Positions 26,050 through 34,160 of a stretch of DNA of 61,045 nucleotides are shown here, one piece after another; the stretch's first letter is position 1; each line of letters starts with the position of its first letter. Source of the stretch: Nitrosomonas sp. (lineage in GTDB: Bacteria > Pseudomonadota > Gammaproteobacteria > Burkholderiales > Nitrosomonadaceae); assembly GCA_024282035.1 (NCBI GenBank), contig JAMWZR010000015.1:1-61045 (forward strand), given 5' to 3'. Under the pieces are notes generated by a model that did no database searches, was not told the origin of the DNA, and saw nothing but the letters and a program-made list of their open reading frames with translations. The position numbers were made by a program, and so were the translations under genes.

Positions 26050-26769
26050 ATGAGCCTTAAAGATAAAAGGGTTGATCTGGCTTCTGTCGAAAAACCTTGG
26101 TCAGCAAAAGAATCATGGCGCCTGTTTGGAATTATGGCAGAGTTTGTTGAGGGAACGGAACGACTTGATGCCATCCAGCCTGCTGTCAGCATCTTTGGCA
26201 GTGCACGCACGGACCCAGACAATCCGCATTATCAGCTGGCCGAGCGCATCGCCAGACAATTATCGGATGCCGGTTTTGCCGTCATTTCCGGAGGAGGCCC
26301 CGGTATTATGGAAGCGGCCAACAAAGGTGCCTATTTTGGCAAATCACCCAGCATTGGCTTGAATATCCAGTTGCCCCACGAACAACACCGCAATGCGTAC
26401 CAGGATATCAGTCAAACCTTCAGGCATTTCTTTGCACGCAAGTATATGTTTGTCAAATTCGCCACCGCCTATGTGGTCTTGCCGGGCGGCTTCGGTACAC
26501 TGGATGAATTGATGGAAGCACTGACATTGGTACAAACCGGCAAAACCCGCAAAATGCCGATCATTCTGGTATATTCGGCTTTCTGGCAGGGTCTGTTGGA
26601 TTGGTTTCAGCAAACGCTGGTTAATGAAGGTGTGATTTCTCAGCAGGATATGAACCTCATTCAAATCATCGACGAACCGGATCAGATCGTCCAGGCGATT
26701 TTCCAGTATTATGAAACCAGTGGGTTTGAGCCTACTGCTGCGGAACGAGAAGTGCAACTCAATCTTTAA
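26050..26769 (+). CDS. LOG-family protein (TIGR00730 Rossmann fold)
   Basis: A 239-residue Rossmann-fold protein of the LONELY GUY family. The two signature blocks are SGGGPGIMEAANKGA (GGGPG at 81-85) and PGGFGTLDE (145-153). LOG enzymes are phosphoribohydrolases acting on AMP or cytokinin nucleotides, although bacterial members differ in substrate. It is divergent from polA with only 13 bases between starts, so its promoter must overlap polA. It leads the row LOG-DUF2782-thrB-BPSS1780 in the same direction. Confidence 0.9.
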   Translation: MSLKDKRVDLASVEKPWSAKESWRLFGIMAEFVEGTERLDAIQPAVSIFGSARTDPDNPHYQLAERIARQLSDAGFAVISGGGPGIMEAANKGAYFGKSPSIGLNIQLPHEQHRNAYQDISQTFRHFFARKYMFVKFATAYVVLPGGFGTLDELMEALTLVQTGKTRKMPIILVYSAFWQGLLDWFQQTLVNEGVISQQDMNLIQIIDEPDQIVQAIFQYYETSGFEPTAAEREVQLNL

Positions 26770-26827
26770 TTCGTGTTCACCCATTTTAGGTAGAATACAA
26801 AATCACCCTGATCAAACAGGAATCATT

Positions 26828-27238
26828 ATGTATCCATTCTTTTTTATCGTATTGTTGAGTACCGCAATGCCTGTCATGGGAGAATCCGCTGTTGCACAGC
26901 CCAAACAGGCCAAGCAATCCTCGATACCCAACAATCTCATTCCGCTACCCGAAATTCCTGAATTACCGCCCCCCGCGGACACACCGCCATCTTCTCCACC
27001 GGAAGTGCCCGATATTCAGCCTGATCCTGAACTCGAGACACAGGTAACTATTATCAAGCGTGGCGAAGACACCATAGAAGAGCATCGTATCAATGGCGAA
27101 TTGTTGATGATCAAGGTCATCCCCCGCATCGGCCCTCCCTATTACTTGAAAAAAAACATGGGCAGAGGTTCGCACACACATGCTGGTGAGGGTGGAATCG
27201 ATGTCAGTGCACCCATGTGGCAGTTCCTGAAATTCTGA
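26828..27238 (+). CDS. DUF2782 family periplasmic protein
   Basis: A 136-residue protein starting at 26828, where AGGAATC precedes the ATG; the longer open frame overlaps the LOG gene. A short signal sequence (5-20) is followed by a Pro-rich stretch (about 38-65) and a compact domain with VTIIKRGEDTIEEHRINGEL then KVIPRIGPPYYL, the DUF2782 pattern. Function is unknown. In many betaproteobacteria it sits between polA and thrB, as here. Confidence 0.82.
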   Translation: MYPFFFIVLLSTAMPVMGESAVAQPKQAKQSSIPNNLIPLPEIPELPPPADTPPSSPPEVPDIQPDPELETQVTIIKRGEDTIEEHRINGELLMIKVIPRIGPPYYLKKNMGRGSHTHAGEGGIDVSAPMWQFLKF

Positions 27239-27320
27239 TGATTGTCTCGCAACAATGCATTTGTAATTGCACAACGACAACCGAATCGATTACATTCCAT
27301 TTCTTTTTGCGCTGACACCC

Positions 27321-28271
27321 ATGTCCGTTTTCACCCCCGTTTCAGAGCAACAGCTTGATACCTGGCTAGTGCATTACTCACTTGGCAAACTGGTTCGATT
27401 GCAGGGTATCTCATCCGGTATTGAAAATACCAACTACTTCGTCACCACGACGCAAGGCACGTATGTGCTGACCCTGTTTGAGAAACTGACCATCAGCGAA
27501 TTACCCTTCTATCTGAATCTGATGGCGCATCTGTCGCTTCATGGCATTCCTTGTCCGGCGCCAATTTCCGGAAAAAACGGACAACTGCTCGGCGAACTCA
27601 ATGGAAAACCTGCAACGCTCGTAACCTGTTTGCCCGGAAAATCGCTACTGCACCCTACTACTGATCAATGCGCCGAAGTCGGAAAAATGCTGGCGCAAAT
27701 GCATATCGCAGGCAAATCCTATCCGGGCAAAATGAGCAACCCACGTGGATTGGACTGGTGGCAAGCCAAAAAGCCCGAACTCATCCCTTTTCTGTCCATG
27801 GAAGAAAGTCGGTTGCTGGATCAGGAACTGCAATTTCAGCACGCTAATCTCTGTTCCACGCTTCCAAGTGGAATCATTCATGCCGATTTATTTCGTGATA
27901 ATGTCCTGTTCAGTGAAAGTACCTTAGGAGGCGTCATTGATTTTTATTTTGCCTGTTATGACCGGTTTTTATATGATCTGGCCATTGTCGCCAACGACTG
28001 GTGCATGACTGAGGGAAAATTACTGGATGCACCACGAACCCACGCCTTGATTCACGCATATCATGGCATTCGACCACTGACCGTCGAAGAGCGTGATGCT
28101 TGGCCCGTCATGCTGCGTGCAGGCGCCTTACGCTTCTGGGTTTCTCGTTTGTATGATTTTCATTTGCCGCGTCCGGGCGAACTTACACATGCAAAGGACC
28201 CCAATCATTTTCGCGAGATCCTGTTAAACCATGCCGCCAATACGCAGGACATGAAGCATTACTGGATCTGA
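27321..28271 (+). CDS. thrB: Homoserine kinase (ThrB type II, APH fold)
   Basis: Homoserine kinase of 316 residues with the aminoglycoside-phosphotransferase fold, making O-phosphohomoserine for threonine synthesis. [15 protein letters not shown] is the usual start, so I take 27321 rather than an 18-codon extension. [11 protein letters not shown] is the nucleotide-binding loop, [14 protein letters not shown] the catalytic loop, and [19 protein letters not shown] the metal-binding block. The adjacent genes are not threonine genes, which is normal for this group. Homoserine also feeds the metZ product at 42717. Confidence 0.94.
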   Translation: MSVFTPVSEQQLDTWLVHYSLGKLVRLQGISSGIENTNYFVTTTQGTYVLTLFEKLTISELPFYLNLMAHLSLHGIPCPAPISGKNGQLLGELNGKPATLVTCLPGKSLLHPTTDQCAEVGKMLAQMHIAGKSYPGKMSNPRGLDWWQAKKPELIPFLSMEESRLLDQELQFQHANLCSTLPSGIIHADLFRDNVLFSESTLGGVIDFYFACYDRFLYDLAIVANDWCMTEGKLLDAPRTHALIHAYHGIRPLTVEERDAWPVMLRAGALRFWVSRLYDFHLPRPGELTHAKDPNHFREILLNHAANTQDMKHYWI

Positions 28272-28308
28272 AACATCATAATATATTGAATATTCTGGAG
28301 ATTAACAA

Positions 28309-29253
28309 ATGGAAATTCATCAAGTCAATGGCAAGCAGGGATTACAATGGATCATCAGCGGCTTCTATCTGTTCCTAAAGGCACCGTTAGTCTGGATAGT
28401 GACATGCTTCACTCTGATCATCATTGCCATCGGTGTTTCCTTGCTGCCTTTTATCGGCAAATTCATTTTCACTCTGATTTCACCCATTTTCCTAGCCGGA
28501 GTCATGATGGGATGCAAAGACATGGAACGAGGTCGACCCCTACAAATCATGCACCTGTTCTCTGCTTTTCGAATCAATACGGCTTCGCTGGTCACCGTTG
28601 GAGGTATTTATCTGATCGGGCAGGTTCTGATCCTGGGCTTGGTCATGTTGATCGGTGGCACACAGATGACCGACATGTTGTTATATGGGAAGCGAGTTGA
28701 TGAGAGTGAATTGATGGATGTCATGAGCAGTTTTCTGACCTCATCACTTATTGCCCTGGCACTGTCCATTCCCCTGATGATGGCGTCCTGGTTCTCACCA
28801 CTACTGATCGTATTTCACGACATCCCCCCTGTAGTGGCTTTGCAACGCAGCTTTTTTGCCTGCCTGAAAAACTTCATTCCTTTTCAAGTCTATGGCATCG
28901 TTTTCATTCTTCTGTCACTCTTGAGCATGGCAACCTACGGATTGGGATTCATTGCACTGATTCCGGTCATGTTCACATCCATCTATGCCAGCTATAAGGA
29001 TATCTTCCTCGCTGAACCACTGCGCATCCGCGATAGTGAATCTGATTCGGAATATCCGGAAACAGACCGGAATAATCAACAACAGGATACAACCACACAA
29101 AACGATCGTTCACAAGCATCGGAAACCAGCACGCAGTGTGCGTTCTGTCATGCAGTGATTCGTAAGGATGAAGCCGTTTCTGGTCAAGACAAGTTTTACT
29201 GCAGTGAAGAACATTACAAGCAACATCTATCCGCACAAAAACCTGAAAATTGA
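28309..29253 (+). CDS. BPSS1780-like membrane protein with C-terminal zinc-finger-like tail
   Basis: A 314-residue inner-membrane protein with about six hydrophobic segments between residues 20 and 230. The core (SPIFLAGVMMGCKDMERGRP) matches the BPSS1780 family of unknown function. After an acidic, Gln-rich linker (about 240-270) comes CAFC at 277-280, then YCSEEH with C298 and H302, a CxxC...CxxxH set that resembles the zinc tail of PP0621-type proteins. That tail is not part of the usual BPSS1780 core, so this may be a fusion. It follows thrB by 37 bases with a good ribosome-binding site and is likely cotranscribed. Confidence 0.78.
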   Translation: MEIHQVNGKQGLQWIISGFYLFLKAPLVWIVTCFTLIIIAIGVSLLPFIGKFIFTLISPIFLAGVMMGCKDMERGRPLQIMHLFSAFRINTASLVTVGGIYLIGQVLILGLVMLIGGTQMTDMLLYGKRVDESELMDVMSSFLTSSLIALALSIPLMMASWFSPLLIVFHDIPPVVALQRSFFACLKNFIPFQVYGIVFILLSLLSMATYGLGFIALIPVMFTSIYASYKDIFLAEPLRIRDSESDSEYPETDRNNQQQDTTTQNDRSQASETSTQCAFCHAVIRKDEAVSGQDKFYCSEEHYKQHLSAQKPEN

Positions 29254-29312
29254 TCACTTTCTGTCAATTTACAGCACCAGAAACAGATACAGATACGAAA
29301 GACACGATGATT

Positions 29313-29330
29313 CCCAGAGTTTGTTCTGGG
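29313..29330 (+). terminator. Weak hairpin between convergent genes
   Basis: CCCAGA (29313-29318) and TCTGGG (29325-29330) form a 6-bp stem with a six-base loop, followed by GCAATTTTG. It lies between the convergent BPSS1780-like and uvrD genes and could terminate the thrB transcript. Confidence 0.35.
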
Positions 29331-29388
29331 GCAATTTTGACTGATCTGGTTTTGGTGCGTTACCTTTTCAGAATATGCCGGACCTCCC

Positions 29389-31593
29389 CTAAACTTCCGT
29401 TAGTTTTGCATACTCCAGCAATAACCATTTTGTACCGGATCGAGCAAAATTAACCTGCACTCGTGCTTCACTGCCACTACCCTCGCGATTGATAATCACA
29501 CCAGCGCCAAATTTTGCATGCATCACATTCTGCCCGACTCGCCACTTGTCATGCGCCCCTCCATTTTGCTGATAAGATGTGCTAGCACCAGTTGCCCATG
29601 ACGTCGGATTATCCGAATTCGTTCGATATGTACTTCCCCGTGCTGATGAAGAGGATTGCAGCCATTTCACACAGTTTTCTGGAATCTCATCGAGAAAACG
29701 CGATGGTATGTTGTAGCGCGTTTGTCCATGTAGCAAACGACTCTGAGCAAAACTTATATACAGACGCCGTCGCGCCCGTGTCATGGCCACATACATCAGA
29801 CGTCTCTCTTCATCCGTACCGTTTGCTTCATTCAAACTATTTTCGTGTGGAAACAGCCCTTCTTCCAAACCACTTAAGAAAACACTATGAAATTCCAATC
29901 CTTTGGCTGCATGGACCGTCATCAGCTGCAGTGCGTCCTGGCCACTACCAGCCTGATGCTCACCCGCCTCAAGTGCTGCGTGTGCGAGAAACTCCGCCAA
30001 GCTATCATCCGTAGCTTCGTGCACAAAAAGCGTGGCAGAGTTAACCAATTCCTGCAAATTCTCGATTCGTTCGGCACTCTCACGCTCTTTGGTGTAATGC
30101 ATCAATAATTCGCTTTGTGTCAGCATGTGTTCAATCACCTGTGGGAGCGGAAGCCCTGCACACTGTTGCCTCATCCGGGTAATGAGCTGAACAAATCCGG
30201 TGATCCCTTTTAAATTTTTGCTGGATTGTTGCAGCAAGTCCTCAGTGTCACCACCACATTTCTCCAATGCAGCCATCCACAAACTGCTATCCTGAGTCTG
30301 AGCAGCATCATTCAATTGCTCAATACTGCGCGGACCGATACCGCGCGCCGGAAAGTTGATCACGCGCAACAATGCACCGTCATCATCCGGATTGGCGATC
30401 AGGCGTAGATAAGCCAATGCATGCTTGATTTCCTGTCGATCGAAGAATCGCATACCGCCGTAAACACGATAGGGTAATCCTGCATTGAACAGACCATGCT
30501 CGAGTACTCGTGACTGTGCATTGGATCGATACAACAATGCGATCTCGGATAAAGCCAGTCCGTCATGATGCAGCGCCTTGATTTCCTCAATAATGAATGC
30601 TGCCTCATCAAAATCGTTGGGTGCATTATAAATCCGCAATGGTTCACCCTTACCTTCAGCTGTCCAGAGATTTTTGCCGAGACGCTCGGGATTATTTTGA
30701 ATCAAGGCATTGGCAGCATCCAGAATATTGCCGTGTGAACGATAATTCTGTTCAAGCTTGATCACTTTGGAAATACCGAAATCGCTTTCGAAATCGCGCA
30801 TATTGCTACTGCAAGCACCGCGGAAGGCATAAATGCTCTGATCATCATCACCTACCGCAAACACCGTGGCCATAGTCGCAGTCCCCATTCCAGCCAAAAG
30901 CTTCAACCATTTGTATTGCAATGGATTCGTATCCTGGAATTCATCTACCAGAATATGATGAAAACGCTCACGATAATGCAGGCAAAGCAACTCGTTGCGA
31001 CTCAGCAACTCGTAACAGCGTAACAGCAGTTCGGCAAAATCAACCACACCTTCTCTATGACATTGTTGTTCATAGGCTTGGTACAACTCCTGCATGCGCC
31101 GCGAAAAAACATCTTCTGCGACTACCTGCGCTGCGCGTAACCCACTTTCCTTGGCGTTATTGATAAACCACTGCACTTGTCGGGGCGGAAATTTTTTATC
31201 ATCGATGGATAATGCTTTCAGAACCCGCTTGATCATGGCCAGTTGATCAGCCGAATCCAGAATCTGGAAAGTAGGAGGGAGACCGGCATCTTGATGATGT
31301 GCCCGCAACATACGATGACACAATCCATGAAAAGTGCCTACCCACATGCCGCGTGGATTGATTGGAAGCATGGCACTGATGCGCGCCAGCATTTCCTTCG
31401 CAGCCTTGTTGGTAAAGGTCACTGCCAGGACACTGTGCGGGCTGATTTGTCCAGACTGAATCAGATGGGCAATACGCGTCGTCAGAACTCGTGTTTTGCC
31501 ACTCCCTGCTCCCGCCAAAATCAATGCCGACTGATTTGGAAGAGTAATGGCCTGCAGTTGCTCAGGATTTAATCCAGCCAACAGAGTAGTCAT
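29389..31593 (-). CDS. uvrD: DNA helicase II UvrD
   Basis: Superfamily 1A 3'-5' helicase of 734 residues, close to E. coli UvrD (720). Walker A is GAGSGKT (28-34), motif II is DEFQDTN, and later motifs include GDDDQSIYAFRGA, QNYRSH and MTVHAAKGLEF. A C-terminal Tudor-like block follows a Ser/Gly-rich linker (from about 690, VGQNVMHAKFGAGVI), which is the UvrD hallmark that sets it apart from Rep. It serves in nucleotide excision and mismatch repair. Confidence 0.95.
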   Translation of the reverse strand: MTTLLAGLNPEQLQAITLPNQSALILAGAGSGKTRVLTTRIAHLIQSGQISPHSVLAVTFTNKAAKEMLARISAMLPINPRGMWVGTFHGLCHRMLRAHHQDAGLPPTFQILDSADQLAMIKRVLKALSIDDKKFPPRQVQWFINNAKESGLRAAQVVAEDVFSRRMQELYQAYEQQCHREGVVDFAELLLRCYELLSRNELLCLHYRERFHHILVDEFQDTNPLQYKWLKLLAGMGTATMATVFAVGDDDQSIYAFRGACSSNMRDFESDFGISKVIKLEQNYRSHGNILDAANALIQNNPERLGKNLWTAEGKGEPLRIYNAPNDFDEAAFIIEEIKALHHDGLALSEIALLYRSNAQSRVLEHGLFNAGLPYRVYGGMRFFDRQEIKHALAYLRLIANPDDDGALLRVINFPARGIGPRSIEQLNDAAQTQDSSLWMAALEKCGGDTEDLLQQSSKNLKGITGFVQLITRMRQQCAGLPLPQVIEHMLTQSELLMHYTKERESAERIENLQELVNSATLFVHEATDDSLAEFLAHAALEAGEHQAGSGQDALQLMTVHAAKGLEFHSVFLSGLEEGLFPHENSLNEANGTDEERRLMYVAMTRARRRLYISFAQSRLLHGQTRYNIPSRFLDEIPENCVKWLQSSSSARGSTYRTNSDNPTSWATGASTSYQQNGGAHDKWRVGQNVMHAKFGAGVIINREGSGSEARVQVNFARSGTKWLLLEYAKLTEV

Positions 31594-31610
31594 AATTTTG
31601 ATAGAAGGAA

Positions 31611-31647
31611 TTCATTCCAAACCTCTGATCAGAGAGGTTGGAATGAA
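31611..31647 (-). terminator. Long inverted repeat between prk and uvrD
   Basis: TTCATTCCAAACCTCT (31611-31626) pairs with AGAGGTTGGAATGAA (31633-31647) with one bulged base, and the centre contains the palindrome CTCTGATCAGAG. It lies 90 bases past the prk stop and 18 bases before the uvrD start. On the minus strand it is followed by a T-containing but not T-rich run. It may terminate prk, or act as an operator for uvrD. Confidence 0.5.
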
Positions 31648-31736
31648 ACATCAGTTATAGTCTGATAACAACAGGCTGGGCAGATCTTTGTGTAAATCAA
31701 TACCAGCTCAGGCATCGATCAACCCAGAATACAAAA

Positions 31737-32606
31737 TCAAGCTTTGCTTTTTGAGACAATATCAAGAATCAATGGCGTCAGGATCAATTCAATGGCCATG
31801 CCCATTTTTCCACCTGGAACAACCAGGGTATTGGGACGCGACATGAAAGAATCATGGATCATTCTCAGCAAGTATGGGAAATCCGCCATCTCAGGATAAC
31901 GGAACCGAATTACGACCAAACTTTCATCCAGAGTCGGAATTTCCCGTGAAATGAAAGGATTTGAAGTGTCGACAGTCGGTACACGTTGAAAATTGACGTG
32001 AGTTCGCGAAAATTGCGGTGTAATGTAATGTACATAATCATGCATGCGACGCAGTATGGTATGCGTCACGGCTTCTGCAGAATAGCCCCGGGCATTGGTA
32101 TCACGGTAGATTTTCTGAATCCATTCCAGATTCACGATGGGAACGACGCCAACCAGCAAATCAACATATTTGGCAACATCCGCTGTGTCACTCTTGGCTC
32201 CACCGTGGAGCCCCTCATAAAACAGAAGATCCGAACCTGGTCCAATTGGAGCCCAAGGGGTGAATGTACCTGCTTTTTGCTGCCACGGTTTGGCTTCTTC
32301 ATCATTATGCAAATACAGTCGCGACTGCCCGGTACCACTCTCTCCATATTCCTTGAACAAGGCTTCCAGTTTCTCGAATTCGTTGGCTTCTGGTCCAAAA
32401 TGACTGATGGCTCTTCCACCATTTTTTTCTGAATCAGCAACTGCTTGTTTCATTGACTCGCGATCATAGCGATGAAAACTATCCCCTTCAATGATGGCAG
32501 CTTTTAATTTTTCCCGACGAAAAATATGTTCAAAGCTGGTTTTAACCGTTGAGGTACCTGCACCTGATGATCCGGTAACGGCGATAACCGGGTGTTTTTG
32601 CGACAT
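31737..32606 (-). CDS. prk: Phosphoribulokinase (class I)
   Basis: Class I phosphoribulokinase of 289 residues, which phosphorylates ribulose 5-phosphate to ribulose 1,5-bisphosphate in the Calvin cycle. The P-loop is GSSGAGTS (12-19), with EGDSFHRYDR, HFGPEANEF and the FYEGLHGG block typical of proteobacterial octameric enzymes. The start has AGGAG upstream. No RuBisCO or other cbb gene is adjacent, so prk is unlinked to the rest of the cycle. Its presence is the strongest sign in this window that the organism fixes CO2. Confidence 0.96.
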   Translation of the reverse strand: MSQKHPVIAVTGSSGAGTSTVKTSFEHIFRREKLKAAIIEGDSFHRYDRESMKQAVADSEKNGGRAISHFGPEANEFEKLEALFKEYGESGTGQSRLYLHNDEEAKPWQQKAGTFTPWAPIGPGSDLLFYEGLHGGAKSDTADVAKYVDLLVGVVPIVNLEWIQKIYRDTNARGYSAEAVTHTILRRMHDYVHYITPQFSRTHVNFQRVPTVDTSNPFISREIPTLDESLVVIRFRYPEMADFPYLLRMIHDSFMSRPNTLVVPGGKMGMAIELILTPLILDIVSKSKA

Positions 32607-32915
32607 TCTGATTTCTCCTAAAATAACTATTAAAATTCTGAGTCCTATATGATACCTTTTTTCTGCTCGACTTTGGCAGAGGTTAACGACTGACGGTAAT
32701 GAATCGTTTCCTCATTTTGAATATCCTGGAGAGGATTCGAACCGTAACTATTCGTCTGCTTATCAAACCGGAAATAACCCAGTATGATATCAACAGTCTA
32801 AAATCAGGATAGATAGACAGTAAATCAGTTAAAAGATGGTTATTGTCAACTGACTGCTTGATCAATATTTATTAATTTCAATTATGCATAGACAACACAG
32901 AAATAAGGAGAAACC
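32607..32915. other. Intergenic region upstream of prk, divergent from 32916
   Basis: A 309-base AT-rich region that should contain the prk promoter. GGATTCGAACC at 32733-32743 reads as GGTTCGAATCC on the minus strand, like a tRNA T-loop, but the flanking bases do not form the T stem. No complete tRNA is seen. No LysR-type CbbR site (T-N11-A pairs) could be chosen by eye with confidence. Confidence 0.4.
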
Positions 32916-33428
32916 GTGAATCCGATAGTACCTACCATCATGGCATTGGGTGTCGTGATATTTATCATCGGCATAGCCGTACAGCTTCGCCTTGGCGTTG
33001 ACAGGATCAATGTGATCAAATTGCTGGGCAGGGAAATGAAGCTTTTTTATTTTGTATTCGTGACAGTTGGAATTGGCACTGTACTCATCATGTCATCTGT
33101 CCTATTGCACAAATATGTACCCTATCAACCTGATAGTGGGAATCAATCTGCGCAAGCGATGCTATCAGGAAACCAAAAGTACGAACTTGAGTCGACCCTT
33201 TCAAGTTTGAATCTTAATAAAGACGCCATGATGACGGCCATCAATCGCTTTCAGACCGAATATCAGGAAGCATCACGACGAGGAGAAAAAAACTCAATGG
33301 ATCTCTTGTTGTTGGAAATGGCCTATCGAGTTCGAGCAGAGTTGCAAAACAGAAATCTTTCTGAGAGTCAGATCGAATCGGATGTTGAAAGAGTTATGAG
33401 CCTACTCAAACAACAACCCAAGAAATAA
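32916..33428 (+). CDS. Hypothetical membrane protein
   Basis: A 170-residue protein with two hydrophobic segments (about 5-24 and 44-65), then a helical, charged cytoplasmic or periplasmic domain (about 90-165) with heptad-like spacing that suggests a coiled coil. No family is recognised. Ribosome-binding AAGGAG lies just upstream. It precedes the TIGR04073 protein by 63 bases on the same strand, so they may be cotranscribed. Nothing in the sequence gives a function. Confidence 0.72.
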   Translation: MNPIVPTIMALGVVIFIIGIAVQLRLGVDRINVIKLLGREMKLFYFVFVTVGIGTVLIMSSVLLHKYVPYQPDSGNQSAQAMLSGNQKYELESTLSSLNLNKDAMMTAINRFQTEYQEASRRGEKNSMDLLLLEMAYRVRAELQNRNLSESQIESDVERVMSLLKQQPKK

Positions 33429-33491
33429 ACTCATAAAAATACTCAGCTATCTAGACAATATATTTCAAAAAAACAAAACAAGGAATTAACT

Positions 33492-33854
33492 ATGATAATA
33501 ACCTTTCAACGATTTCTAGTTATCGCAATCCTCTTTCTGATCACGACAAATCCTGTATTTGCTAATCAATACCCGGATAAAGTCGTTGAAAAACTGGGAA
33601 ATGGGCTAGCCAATGCTGTCACCGGTGTTGTCGAAATCCCCAAAACAGTCTCTATCGTTGGCAATCGTGATGGTGTTATTCATGGCATGACCATTGGTTT
33701 CCTGACCGGCATTGCCAATGCAGTAGGTCGCTCCTTAAGTGGCGCTTTCGATATAGCTACCTTCTTGATTCCCACCACTCCTTTCGTAAAACCCAATTAT
33801 GTCTGGGATGATTTCAATCGAGAAACAACTTTCGTTGAAGCACGCATGCGCTGA
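33492..33854 (+). CDS. TIGR04073 exosortase-system-associated protein
   Basis: A 120-residue secreted protein with a signal peptide (hydrophobic 7-20, cleavage after VFA). The mature part has KVVEKLGNGLANAVTGVVEIPKT, a glycine-rich MTIGFLTGIANAVGR and TFLIPTTPFVKPNYVWDDF, the TIGR04073 pattern. This family occurs in genomes that carry exosortase/PEP-CTERM sorting, but its role is unknown. AAGGAAT precedes the start. No exosortase gene is in this window. It is followed by palindromes and a transposase gene. Confidence 0.82.
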   Translation: MIITFQRFLVIAILFLITTNPVFANQYPDKVVEKLGNGLANAVTGVVEIPKTVSIVGNRDGVIHGMTIGFLTGIANAVGRSLSGAFDIATFLIPTTPFVKPNYVWDDFNRETTFVEARMR

Positions 33855-33905
33855 GGTTTTCAACTTCCAATACAGCGATACCATGCTCTAGTCGATACAA
33901 ATTTG

Positions 33906-33938
33906 GTTCACTAATGACTTTAGTGTTCATTAGTGAAC
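33906..33938. repeat. 12-base perfect inverted repeat
   Basis: GTTCACTAATGA (33906-33917) and TCATTAGTGAAC (33927-33938) are perfect inverse copies around a nine-base loop. No T-run follows directly. It may be a weak terminator for the TIGR04073 gene, a palindromic target site for the insertion sequence, or a REP-like element. Confidence 0.6.
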
Positions 33939-33958
33939 GCCAATTTGTCCACTTTTGC

Positions 33959-33993
33959 TTTTGTTTAATTTATTTCAATTTAATTAAACAAAA
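33959..33993. repeat. 12-base AT-rich inverted repeat
   Basis: TTTTGTTTAATT (33959-33970) is matched in inverse by AATTAAACAAAA (33982-33993) with an 11-base loop. As a hairpin it is AT-rich and weak. It sits right after the other palindrome, which makes this a dense palindromic zone beside the insertion sequence. Confidence 0.5.
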
Positions 33994-34160
33994 TTCAATT
34001 AAATCTTTTGGGTCTTAGGAAGTTAAAGCGGGTTTAGGCGTAATAATTTAAGAACTGCAAGGTAGAGATTATCACGACGATGATTCACTGTTTATTGGTG
34101 ATCATAACGACCGAAAATGTTAAAATGGCGCTTTATTTCTGGTCGAAATGGTGATTAAAA

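Larger units (their letters stand above)
33855..34160. other. Intergenic region left of the transposase gene
   Basis: A 306-base AT-rich stretch holding two strong inverted repeats (33906-33938 and 33959-33993). It should include the left end of the insertion sequence, but I cannot match a terminal inverted repeat to the right side. Confidence 0.4.

Noticed and set aside
32683-32865. Possible tRNA gene on the minus strand around the GGTTCGAATCC motif
   Set aside because: The T stem, D arm, anticodon arm and acceptor stem cannot be formed from the flanking bases.
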